Notes under the pieces: model-generated | What the model saw: only the letters and a program-made list of their open reading frames with translations | What the model was told of the DNA's origin: nothing | The model's database searches: none | Part shown: positions 28,521-36,261 of the stretch, piece after piece | Numbering within the stretch: position 1 is the stretch's first letter | Layout: each line of letters opens with the position of its first letter | Made by a program: the position numbers and the translations under genes | NCBI GenBank assembly: GCA_001890945.1 | Contig: MLAX01000001.1 | Location: forward strand, 930,001 to 994,000 | Direction: 5' to 3' | Source: Alphaproteobacteria bacterium AO1-B | GTDB lineage: Bacteria; Pseudomonadota; Alphaproteobacteria; Rhizobiales; Stappiaceae | Length of the DNA: 64,000 nucleotides

Positions 28521-28934
28521 TCAGCGCCCGTAACGGCTGGTCACGTCGGATATGATCGTTTCGCCTTGGCCCAAATACTGTGCCATGGCGAGACGTGCGG
28601 CATCCGTGCAGTCCTGATAAGCGACTGAAAAACCGCGATAACCCTGATTGAATCGCTCGATGAATCGCCGCCGCCGGTTTTCATCCCGGGTTTCAGCGTC
28701 GAGGAATTCCTCCATACGATCCCGCCAGGTCGGCGTGTCGTCTTCTCCGCACAACGGACGCAGGTAATGCAATGCTCCGAAGATTTCAGACAGCCGCATC
28801 AGCTGCGGTTCATATGGCGGAGCGCTGACGTTTGGTGTGTCCTGAGCAGAGGCGGTTGGAGGTCCGGATACGACAAGAAACGCCGCCAAAAAGGCGGCGG
28901 CGGGAAACCCAGGTTGTATCGTGTTTCCGAACAT
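28521..28934 (-). CDS. TIGR02301 family secreted protein
   Basis: 137 residues with a signal peptide (about 1-30, ending SAQ). The mature protein matches what I know as the TIGR02301 family of alphaproteobacteria: PYEPQLMRLSEIFGALHYLRPLC, then TWRDRM, then RFNQGYRGFSVAYQDCTDAAR. Two cysteines (about 62 and 109) may form a disulfide. The function is unknown. It is followed by an AT-rich gap of about 190 bases before the 28057 gene in which I saw nothing. Confidence 0.8.
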   Translation of the reverse strand: MFGNTIQPGFPAAAFLAAFLVVSGPPTASAQDTPNVSAPPYEPQLMRLSEIFGALHYLRPLCGEDDTPTWRDRMEEFLDAETRDENRRRRFIERFNQGYRGFSVAYQDCTDAARLAMAQYLGQGETIISDVTSRYGR

Positions 28935-29003
28935 AGGGCGATCATGCGCCGGGCGATCGCATCCTGCAACAGCTATGGTGCGTTGACCCCAGGAATTCGC
29001 TTC

Positions 29004-29432
29004 TCAGGAGAGCTTGGAGAGCAGGCGCCGGATCCGCGCCGGTGTTCCAGGTGTCGTGATGCGGCCGTCCAGGTCATCTAGGGCCACCCATTCGGCCGCG
29101 GTGGCATCATCACCGGCCATCACGGTCCCGGACGGGTTTGCTGCAACAAAAACTGCCAAAACGAAATGAGAAAGGATGTTCCCGGTTTCATCACGTTGGA
29201 TGGAATCAAACACCTCGACGGGTCCGGCAAGCTCTGCCTTCAGCTCGGTCTCTTCGCGCAGCTCCCGCGCCGCGGCCTCTGCAAGTGTTTCGCCGAACTC
29301 CACCTTACCGCCCGGCAGGCTCCAATGGTCCTTGTAAGGCGGTTTGCCGCGCTTGATGAGAAGCGCGGAGCCATCTTTATGGCAGAGCACACTTACGCTG
29401 AGAACGGGGACGGAAGGGAAGGGGCGGGACAT
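29004..29432 (-). CDS. Nudix hydrolase
   Basis: 142 residues with a complete Nudix box, GKVEFGETLAEAAARELREE (about residues 42-61), giving the metal-binding REXXEE-type glutamates. The N-terminal VSVLCHKDGSALLIKRGKPPYKDHWSLPGG is typical of the MutT-like/ADP-ribose pyrophosphatase group. The substrate is not determinable. It lies 28 bases after the stop of the 29461 gene and may be co-transcribed with it. Confidence 0.88.
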   Translation of the reverse strand: MSRPFPSVPVLSVSVLCHKDGSALLIKRGKPPYKDHWSLPGGKVEFGETLAEAAARELREETELKAELAGPVEVFDSIQRDETGNILSHFVLAVFVAANPSGTVMAGDDATAAEWVALDDLDGRITTPGTPARIRRLLSKLS

Positions 29433-29460
29433 ACCCGAACTCTGTCACATAAAAGGTCGA

Positions 29461-29973
29461 TCAGGCAAACAGGGCGTCGATCTCCGCCTGTGCGTCATCG
29501 CCTTCGGGTTGCTCGGCTTCCGGTTTGACGTGACCGTGGATCACACCACTTGCCGTCGAGATCAGTGGTTTGATCTCGTGGGTCGCGAAGTCGGCGATCT
29601 CCGCGGCGATCACTGACGGGTCTTCGGTTTCGCGGAGCTGATCCTGGATTTGAGTCACGAGCGCATTGATGTCGGAGACGCGGGCTTCAAGGTGCTCGCG
29701 AAGGTGGGCTGGTGCGGCATGATAGGCAAGGATCGCCAGTTTCTTGTCCTTGAAGGATGAATTCTCAAAGTGCCCCTCGTAGTCGAGCGGCTGCCATTCC
29801 AGAACATCAGCAGCACAATCCGGCATTGCCGGCAGCATTTCCAGCAGCATCATCACTTCATTGAAATGGTTTAGGTAGTCGGTTGCCAGGCCGGTCTGGG
29901 AATTGATATTGGCCTGCTCCAGCCGTTCGGCGGCCAGCTCACCGGCGCCCAAAACTGGATCCACACATTCCAT
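29461..29973 (-). CDS. Conserved hypothetical protein (Rhizobiales type)
   Basis: 170 residues, soluble and acidic, mostly helical. A conserved-looking core is TDYLNHFNEVMMLLEMLPAMPDC followed by EWQPLDYEGHFENSSFKDKKLAILAY, then a long helix ending in LVTQIQDQL. The C-terminal 25 residues are low complexity. I recall similar proteins in other Rhizobiales, but no function. Confidence 0.7.
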   Translation of the reverse strand: MECVDPVLGAGELAAERLEQANINSQTGLATDYLNHFNEVMMLLEMLPAMPDCAADVLEWQPLDYEGHFENSSFKDKKLAILAYHAAPAHLREHLEARVSDINALVTQIQDQLRETEDPSVIAAEIADFATHEIKPLISTASGVIHGHVKPEAEQPEGDDAQAEIDALFA

Positions 29974-30091
29974 ACCCGACCCCCGATTATGTTACTTTTG
30001 AAAAAGCTAGCGCTTTATCGTTTCAAATTGCCTAACTTCACGTCATTTCTTGATAATTCGCAAACGGGCATGTGAATAAGGACAACCAGAC

Positions 30092-30838
30092 ATGTGCGGA
30101 CGTTACAGCCTGACAGCCACACCGGACGATGTACGGGCGCTTTTTGGCTACATCGATCAACCGAATTTTCCGGCACGCTACAACATCGCGCCGACTCAAC
30201 CGGTGGCGACAGTGATCAATGCGCATGGCCAGCGGCGGTTTCAACTTGTCCGCTGGGGCCTGATCCCCTCCTGGGTGAAAGACCCGGCAAGTTTCACGCT
30301 CCTCATCAATGCGCGCGCAGAGACAGCTGCCGATAAACCGTCTTTCCGGTCGGCCATGAAACACCATCGGTGTCTGTTTCCAGCCTCCGGTTTTTACGAG
30401 TGGCGGCGGACGCCCGAAGGCAAGCAACCTTTCTATATTTCGCCCGCAGATGGTGGGGTGATGGCCTTTGCCGGCCTTTGGGAAACATGGTCCGACCCGG
30501 ACGGAGGCGACATGGATTCCGGGGCGATGCTGACTACGCAATCCAACCGGATGATGGCGGAGATCCACCACCGTATGCCGGTGATCCTGAAACCAGAGAG
30601 TTTCGAGACATGGCTGGACACCGGCAATGTGCCCGTTCGCGATGTGAAACAACTGATGCTGCCGATCGAAGACGATTATCTGAAAGCTGTTCCCGTCTCG
30701 TCGCGGGTCAACAAAGTCGTGAACGATGACCCGGATCTGCAAGTCGAGGTTTCGCTTGAGCAGACAGACACTCCGGAAAAGGCCAGCCGAACTCAAAAGA
30801 AGACGGCAACAGGCGGTGGGCAGTTGGATCTGTTTTGA
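30092..30838 (+). CDS. SOS-response-associated peptidase / HMCES family (YedK-like)
   Basis: 248 residues. It begins MCGRYSL, so processing leaves Cys2 at the N-terminus, which in this family forms a covalent cross-link with abasic sites in single-stranded DNA. Other landmarks: ARYNIAPTQPVATV with the conserved Asn, WGLIPSWVKD, NARAETAADKPSFR, CLFPASGFYEW with the catalytic Glu, and HHRMPVIL with the catalytic His. The C-terminal 40 residues are polar and variable. It protects abasic DNA damage. Confidence 0.93.
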   Translation: MCGRYSLTATPDDVRALFGYIDQPNFPARYNIAPTQPVATVINAHGQRRFQLVRWGLIPSWVKDPASFTLLINARAETAADKPSFRSAMKHHRCLFPASGFYEWRRTPEGKQPFYISPADGGVMAFAGLWETWSDPDGGDMDSGAMLTTQSNRMMAEIHHRMPVILKPESFETWLDTGNVPVRDVKQLMLPIEDDYLKAVPVSSRVNKVVNDDPDLQVEVSLEQTDTPEKASRTQKKTATGGGQLDLF

Positions 30839-30975
30839 GCGGCAGGGAACCGATGGTTTTCGAGCCAGTGGAATGATCGGTTTGAGCCCAAACTTCCAGA
30901 CTGCTGCGCCGCAGTTTACAACCGCTATTCGGCGGTCATTGACTTTGTTCGATTGGGTGCATTAGACCTAGCCAC

Positions 30976-31115
30976 ATGATGAATTTGAGTTCGCCATGTC
31001 AGGACTATTATCCGCAGTTTACATAGCTGCGGGTCATTCATCATTGGTTTTCCGCTGCCCCTGACAGCGGTCAACATAGAAACGACCTTTTGCCGGGCGG
31101 CAATTACAAAGGTCG
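30976..31115 (+). promoter_or_regulatory. Structured leader with nested hairpins ahead of the TyrA-like gene
   Basis: Within 140 bases: outer arms ATGATGAAT (30976-30984) and ATTCATCAT (31036-31044); inner stem CCGCAG/CTGCGG (31012-31017, 31027-31032); stem CCGCTG/CAGCGG (31052-31057, 31065-31070); and a final double stem CGACCTTT/AAAGGTCG (31083-31090, 31108-31115) enclosing TGCCG/CGGCA. The final 3' arm contains the AAGG that would be the ribosome-binding site of the TTG start at 31121. A possible promoter (TTGACT 30939, TTAGAC 30962) precedes it. It could be a regulatory RNA element or a cluster of DNA sites. Confidence 0.5.
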
Positions 31116-31120
31116 AGATA

Positions 31121-31912
31121 TTGAACACCAAAAGAAGAATTCATCATACGTCACTGGGCATCGTAGGCTTCGGTGCTTTCGGGCAACTTGCCGCGCTTCA
31201 TCTGGGCAGGCATTTCGAGATATCGGCGTATGATCCATCCCCGAGCCTTGCGAAGGTTGCACAGCGACTCGGGGTGACGCTCTCGTCGTTCCATTCAGTG
31301 ACCCAGGCAGATGTGATCCTAATTGCCGCACCGGTCTCTTCCTTCGAGCAGGTCGTTAGCGAAATCGCTCGTACTTGCAAGCCGGGTGCGCTGATTGTCG
31401 ATGTTGGCTCGGTCAAAGTAATTCCGTCGGAAATCATGCAGCGGCTGCTACCGAAATGCGTAGACATCGTAGCAACTCACCCGTTGTTTGGTCCTCAGAG
31501 TGCTGAGAAAGGAGTTATAGGGCTGAAAATTGCGGTTTGTCCCATTCGGGGGAAACAACACGTTCGAATGGCGGCGTTTTTACGAAAATCTCTTGGATTG
31601 AACGTCATTGTAACGACACCAGAAGATCACGACCAAGAGGCCGCAGTTGTTCAAGGGCTCACGCACCTCATCGCCAAAGTGCTATTGAGAATGGGGCCTT
31701 TACCAACGCGCATGACAACAAAGAGCTTCGACTTGTTGTCAGAGGCAATATCCATGGTTCAGTACGATGCACCGGAAGTTTTTGATGCGATTGAGAAGAC
31801 CAATCCCTACGCTGAGGCCGTGCGACGCCAGTTTTTCGAATTGGCGGCGAGTCTGAATGCCGATTTGGAAGCGGCTTCGACAACAACTTCTCAAAACGAC
31901 ACCGGGCTTTGA
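31121..31912 (+). CDS. Prephenate/arogenate dehydrogenase-like protein
   Basis: 263 residues from a TTG start. The NAD(P)-binding loop is GFGAFG near residue 16, and THPLFGPQSAEKG holds the catalytic histidine region of the TyrA family. The second half is the helical dimerisation domain, shorter than in most TyrA proteins. The expected role is tyrosine synthesis by oxidative decarboxylation of prephenate or arogenate. Codon use is more AT-rich than in neighbours, suggesting separate origin. The ribosome-binding site is buried in an upstream hairpin. It could instead act in a dedicated secondary pathway. Confidence 0.8.
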   Translation: MNTKRRIHHTSLGIVGFGAFGQLAALHLGRHFEISAYDPSPSLAKVAQRLGVTLSSFHSVTQADVILIAAPVSSFEQVVSEIARTCKPGALIVDVGSVKVIPSEIMQRLLPKCVDIVATHPLFGPQSAEKGVIGLKIAVCPIRGKQHVRMAAFLRKSLGLNVIVTTPEDHDQEAAVVQGLTHLIAKVLLRMGPLPTRMTTKSFDLLSEAISMVQYDAPEVFDAIEKTNPYAEAVRRQFFELAASLNADLEAASTTTSQNDTGL

Positions 31913-32041
31913 TGGAGCAGCACGAATAGGAAGCTTCCTCCTGTAAAACAGTCATTGGAAATTGTTTCAAAAACAACCATTTGCCGTGCATTGTAACCAA
32001 GGCCGCGATAGGAGAGGGCTTCAACGAGAAATGAGAGCCTG

Positions 32042-32911
32042 ATGAGCGACGATCAAACCAATTTCGACGTATCTGACATGCCCGCAGCAACCGTCGAGAA
32101 CGACGCGCTTGCTGAGGCTTACAATCGGGGTTTGAAACTCGAAAAGGCAGGTGACCTCGTCGCAGCGGCCGAGTCCTACCGGGAAGCCTTAGCACTCGAT
32201 CCGTCCGATCCTGGGGGAGTCAGTATCCGGCTTGCAGCCATGGGCGTGGCGGAGACGCCCGGCAAGATGCCGGATGCTTATGTGGCGACCTTGTTCGATC
32301 AACACGCAGATGTCTTTGATGAAATCCTGGTCGATGATCTTGGATATTGTGTCCCGTTGTTGCTCCAGGACCTTGTCGGGCAATTGGAGCTGGGACCGTT
32401 CGACCGTTTTCTGGATCTTGGCTGCGGCACCGGATTGACTGGTCTCGCGTTCTCCGAGACCGCACAGCATCTAACCGGCGTTGACCTGTCGGAACGGATT
32501 GTCGAACTGGCTTATGATCGGCAGGTCTATGATGACCTTTATGTCGGGGAAGCCGTCGAGTTTCTTGAAGACTTTGAGGAAGAAGACGGCAGCCGTCCAT
32601 TCTGGGACTTTATTGCCGCAACGGATGTGTTTCCCTATCTCGGCGCGATTGAACCCTTTCTGAAAGGCGCGTCCGAGCGGCTGGTGGCAGGCGGGTATCT
32701 CGCCTTTTCGACCGAAACCCTTCCGGATGCCGTGCTGGATGGACGGGACTATATGGTCGGGCCGAAGAGCCGGTTTGCTCAGAGCAAAGCTTATGTTCGA
32801 AAAAGGCTTGAGGAATTCGGTTTCGACATCCTGGCGATGGACCCGATTACCGTCCGGATGGAGGAAGGGGAGCCGGTTCCGGGCCATCTCGTGATGACCC
32901 GGAAACGGTAA
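32042..32911 (+). CDS. TPR-containing class I SAM-dependent methyltransferase
   Basis: 289 residues. Residues about 20-60 form one or two TPR-like helices (AYNRGLKLEKAGDLVAAAES, then YREALALDPSDPG). The SAM motif FLDLGCGTGLTGLAF is near residue 122 and motif II HLTGVDLSERIVELA follows. The C-terminal sheet ends in VPGHLVMTRKR. The substrate is unknown. It lies alone between the TyrA-like gene and the convergent small gene. Confidence 0.85.
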   Translation: MSDDQTNFDVSDMPAATVENDALAEAYNRGLKLEKAGDLVAAAESYREALALDPSDPGGVSIRLAAMGVAETPGKMPDAYVATLFDQHADVFDEILVDDLGYCVPLLLQDLVGQLELGPFDRFLDLGCGTGLTGLAFSETAQHLTGVDLSERIVELAYDRQVYDDLYVGEAVEFLEDFEEEDGSRPFWDFIAATDVFPYLGAIEPFLKGASERLVAGGYLAFSTETLPDAVLDGRDYMVGPKSRFAQSKAYVRKRLEEFGFDILAMDPITVRMEEGEPVPGHLVMTRKR

Positions 32912-32961
32912 CAGCGCCGCAAAGAGCGTCGGGCGTTTTGTTTCAGACGCCCAAAGCTGCT

Positions 32962-33396
32962 CTACGCAGCCAGGTCCATGACCAAATGCGGGCGTCCGTC
33001 GGACGTCCGGTTGATCGCAACCCCATTTTCCCGAATGGTGCAGGTGACGCGGCTCCGGTAAGCGGAGAAGCTGTCAAATGTCACCACATCCACAGGGGCG
33101 TCAAACTGGATGGTCACCCTGTAGGTCCCGGATTGCGAGGTTTTTGCGAAGCCGAGAATTTCGCCTTCGAAAGACTGGCCAAGATAGGTGCCGTTCACCC
33201 GGTCCCCCACAGTGAACGGGCGGAAGCCATTGCTCTGGGTGGCCGCATGCAATGTATTCCAGTCCCGGTAGCCATATTGTTTGGCGACCAGTTCCAGCGA
33301 TTTGCTGTGGCTGATGTCAGCACTGTCAGAATTTGAGATCGCCAGCCGGAGGCGTTTCGCCTGAGATTTCAGATCAGTCAGATTAGGTAAAGTCAT
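32962..33396 (-). CDS. Small protein with Glyoxalase_8-like N-terminal motif
   Basis: 144 residues from the ATG at 33396. The N-terminal 50 residues contain LKSQAKRLRLAI, then ISHSKSLELVAKQYGYRDWNTLHAA, a pattern I associate with the Glyoxalase_8-type domain (Pfam PF20066). The rest (about 60-144) looks like a small beta-rich domain that begins FTVGDRVNGTYLGQSFEGEILGF. A related N-terminal motif occurs in the ankyrin protein at 59180-60718. I cannot give a reaction. Confidence 0.65.
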   Translation of the reverse strand: MTLPNLTDLKSQAKRLRLAISNSDSADISHSKSLELVAKQYGYRDWNTLHAATQSNGFRPFTVGDRVNGTYLGQSFEGEILGFAKTSQSGTYRVTIQFDAPVDVVTFDSFSAYRSRVTCTIRENGVAINRTSDGRPHLVMDLAA

Positions 33397-33585
33397 TACG
33401 CACCCTTCCAAGAAAGGCAGGCATGTTCAGATGGGGTCCGCATTGCCATCGGCCTGCACAACTTAGTCAGGAACGATTGAAGCAGCCAGGCAGCTGCGAA
33501 AGTGTTCACCGAGGCTTGTCGCCCGCGGACGGCTGGTCCCTTCAAACCGAGGCGACATGTAAGCGCGCGGTATAAATAAATCAAG

Positions 33586-33616
33586 AGCGCAAAAAGAAAG
33601 CCGCTCGCGGCGGCTT
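33586..33616 (-). terminator. Rho-independent terminator of dnaA
   Basis: On the minus strand AAGCCGC/GCGGCTT (33598-33604 and 33610-33616) forms a 7-base stem with a 5-base loop, followed by TTTCTTTTT. It lies about 135 bases after the dnaA stop. The rest of the 352-base gap 33397-33748 shows nothing I can name. Confidence 0.75.
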
Positions 33617-33748
33617 CAAGGGAGGGAGGAGTAGATACTCAGGTACACAACGCTTCACAATCAAATGGCAGGGCAATCACGTCTGCCACATCAATAGGGT
33701 ACTGGGTGAAGCTGGCCTGAAGCTTGCGGTAATCAGGCCAGCATCGTG

Positions 33749-35209
33749 TCATGCGTGGACGAGACGCTTCAACAGTTCGACCTCTTGGGCCAATGCTGCG
33801 TCGCCCGCAACCATGCTTTCGATCTTGCGCACCGCATGGAGAACCGTGGTGTGGTCCCTGTTGCCGAACCGGCGTCCGATTTCCGGCAAGGACCGCCCTG
33901 TCATGACCTTTGCGATGTACATCGCGATCTGGCGCGGACGGACTAGGGTCCGGGCACGGCAGGAAGACAGCAAGTCCGCTTTGGTGACGCTGAAGTGCTT
34001 GCAGACAACATTCTGGATGTCTTCAACCTTGATGGACCGCGGCTCACCGATCCGGACCAGATCATGCAAGGTCTTTTCAGCAAGCTGCATGGTAACCGGC
34101 TGTTTGGTCAGCTGGTTGTGTGCAAACAGGCGGTTCAAGGCGCCTTCCAGATCCCGTGCGGAGGAAATCACATAGCGGGCGATGTAGTCGATCACTTCGT
34201 CCGGAACCGTGAAGCCGGGATGGGTCCGGCGCGCCGAGAAGATCCGTTTCTTGAGGATATCGTGACGGAGCGCGTAGTCGGTCGCCTGGATCGTGACAAC
34301 TTCACCGGTCTGGATGCGTTGGCGGACCGTGGTGCCCAAAGTGCTCATTTCGTCCGGAGCCCGGTCTGCCGCCATGATGATCTTCATCGGCGATTCCATG
34401 AGCATTTCGAGAGTTTTGCCGAACTCTTCGTGGCCTTGTTTGCCGTGCAGGAACTGCAGATCATCGATCAAAAGCAGATCGATGGACTTCATGGCCTGGC
34501 GCAGAACCGGGTAGGCTGGTGTGCGCAGGGCTGGTACCAGGTGGTACATGAAGAACTCAGCAGACAAATAGGCCACCCGGCGCCCACCTTTCCGTGCTTC
34601 GGTGGCCGCAGCCTGGAGCAGGTGCGTTTTGCCGATGCCGGTGGAAGAGTGGATGTAGAGCAGGCCGAGCGAACCATCGTGACCGGCCGCCATTTGGCGC
34701 ACTGCTGCACAGGCGAGGCTATTGGACGTTCCTTCGGCAAAGGTATCGAAGGTCAGTTTCGGGTTCAGCGCGGCGCCGTTCAGGAAATCAGCTGCAGCAT
34801 CCTCACCCGTGTCCGCCAGGCACGGGATGGACGCAGCTGTGTTGACCGAGCCGAACTGAGGGTTTGTGGCAAATGGGGCGGCCCGGCCGCTGATGCGGCG
34901 TGCCTTGATCGGTTTTGGTGACTGGTTGCCAGCCGGCCGCGGGCGGAGCGCGCCGCGAACCGTCAGCTCAACCCGGCTGATGTCGTCGTGCTGCCGCTGC
35001 CACAGGTTGACCAGCTGCTTTTCGTAATTGCTCAAGATCCAGTTCTTGAGAAATGGTGTCGGGACCGACAAACGAACCGCATCTCCGTTTGTCTCTTCGT
35101 GTTTTACCCTGCCGAACCAGTTGGAGAAAATGTCTTCGCCCAGTTCATTTTTCAGTTCCGCCTTCACCCGATCCCAAGGATCGGACACTTGTAGAGTCTG
35201 AACCTGCAT
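33749..35209 (-). CDS. dnaA: Chromosomal replication initiator DnaA
   Basis: 486 residues. Domain I (about 1-75) has WDRVKAELKNELGEDIFSNW and LSVPTPFLKNWI. A linker (about 85-150) precedes the AAA+ domain: Walker A SSTGIGKT (188-195), Walker B LLLIDD (245-250) and sensor region AADRAPDEM. Domain IV ends with RPRQIAMYIAKVMTGRSLPEIG and DHTTV (452-456), which binds DnaA boxes. The P-loop start SSTG replaces the usual GGVG, so the ATPase part is somewhat divergent. Start at ATG 35209, with GGAGG 5 bases upstream. About 1 kb without genes lies upstream. Confidence 0.92.
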   Translation of the reverse strand: MQVQTLQVSDPWDRVKAELKNELGEDIFSNWFGRVKHEETNGDAVRLSVPTPFLKNWILSNYEKQLVNLWQRQHDDISRVELTVRGALRPRPAGNQSPKPIKARRISGRAAPFATNPQFGSVNTAASIPCLADTGEDAAADFLNGAALNPKLTFDTFAEGTSNSLACAAVRQMAAGHDGSLGLLYIHSSTGIGKTHLLQAAATEARKGGRRVAYLSAEFFMYHLVPALRTPAYPVLRQAMKSIDLLLIDDLQFLHGKQGHEEFGKTLEMLMESPMKIIMAADRAPDEMSTLGTTVRQRIQTGEVVTIQATDYALRHDILKKRIFSARRTHPGFTVPDEVIDYIARYVISSARDLEGALNRLFAHNQLTKQPVTMQLAEKTLHDLVRIGEPRSIKVEDIQNVVCKHFSVTKADLLSSCRARTLVRPRQIAMYIAKVMTGRSLPEIGRRFGNRDHTTVLHAVRKIESMVAGDAALAQEVELLKRLVHA

Positions 35210-36261
35210 TGTGGCCTCCATCCAAAGAAACGCACTCGTCGCTTCTTCACGTGCACTGTCCTGCCTGGCTGCGATTGCTCTTGCCGCAGCCTTTTGGCTG
35301 TTTTCTGGCCTTCACGGCCGGTTGGCTTATTCTTGCCTATGAACAACGTTAACTATTTGCTTACCATATTTTCAAATAGCTAATTTTTATGGGGTCATAG
35401 ACGTTTTGTATTGTAATTTTTGTAGATGCCCAGTCTTCGATTCTGTTGATTAGGGAAGGAGACTTGCCCTTTTACTCGCCGCCGAGCAGAGAGCTAGATC
35501 CAGCCCAGTATTCCTCCTTGGTCTGCTATTGGTTTCTGCCGTTGCAAGTTTGGATTTTAGGAAATTTTTAACTATTTCGAAAATTATCCAGGAGTTTTCA
35601 AAAGGTAAGCGCGAAAATTGGGAATTCTTTGTATGTGAATTCTGCGATCGCGCTGAGAAATAATGAGAATTTTCCCAAGGTGGTGTTCGCCAAAAAAACG
35701 GCCCGAATTCAGGATGGACCCGATTTTTGCTGAAAACTTGCCTTTTCGGCAGTGGATTTGTGGGAAAAACCTGGCCTTAGGAACTTAGGACTGAGGCGGG
35801 GTAAACCGTCTTTTGACCACTTGGTCAGAATCAAAAAATTCGTCTAAACAGGCATTTACTTCACAGAGTGAAATTATCGGGTCAGCAATCGCCGCTAAGT
35901 CGGTTGGCCTGTGCATCCCCGTTCAGGGCATAAATCGCTGCAATATGGTAATTTTGACAATTGCACGTCTCAGCAGGAATGCTCCGCCAATCCGTTTGGC
36001 CTACCTTTTGACGCCGTTTACCGAACCGGCAAGTACAGCATTCACTGTTGGAAGTAAAAATAGACATTTACTCCAAAGGGGAGTTGGCGCAGCCGATGGA
36101 TATTGCCAAGTGGCTGATTTTTCAAAGCAGCAGTTTTGCGTGTTGAGCCCGGCGCGGCACACGGGTGTTCCAAGGCTGAAGTGCCGCCCTGAAACACCAC
36201 TATAGTAGTCTGGGCAGAAAAGCGGTTAGGGGAGGCGGGCACCTCCCCAATTTCAGTATAT
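35210..36261. other. About 1 kb AT-rich non-coding region upstream of dnaA
   Basis: No convincing gene. An inverted repeat CTATTTG/CAAATAG (35353-35359, 35373-35379) lies about 145 bases before the dnaA start. A single DnaA-box-like TTATCCAGG occurs at 35585-35593, and GAATTC occurs three times (35622, 35637, 35705). Stretches of A/T alternate with more GC-rich sequence. In Rhizobiales the chromosomal origin is usually by hemE, not dnaA, and I see no DnaA-box cluster here, so I do not call it an origin. It probably holds the dnaA promoter and its control sites. Confidence 0.4.
36229..36248 (-). terminator. GC-rich hairpin after the FAD-linked oxidase gene
   Basis: GGGGAGG (36229-36235) and CCTCCCC (36242-36248) form a 7-base stem with a 6-base loop, 13 bases beyond the stop of the minus-strand oxidase gene. 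No proper T-run follows on either strand, so it is a weak or Rho-assisted terminator at best. Confidence 0.45.

Noticed and set aside
35813..36205. 130-residue plus-strand frame upstream of dnaA
   Set aside because: No ribosome-binding site, no domain, irregular codon use; it looks like a chance frame in non-coding DNA.
35210..36261. Chromosomal replication origin next to dnaA
   Set aside because: Only one weak DnaA-box-like site and no cluster; in this order the origin usually lies elsewhere.
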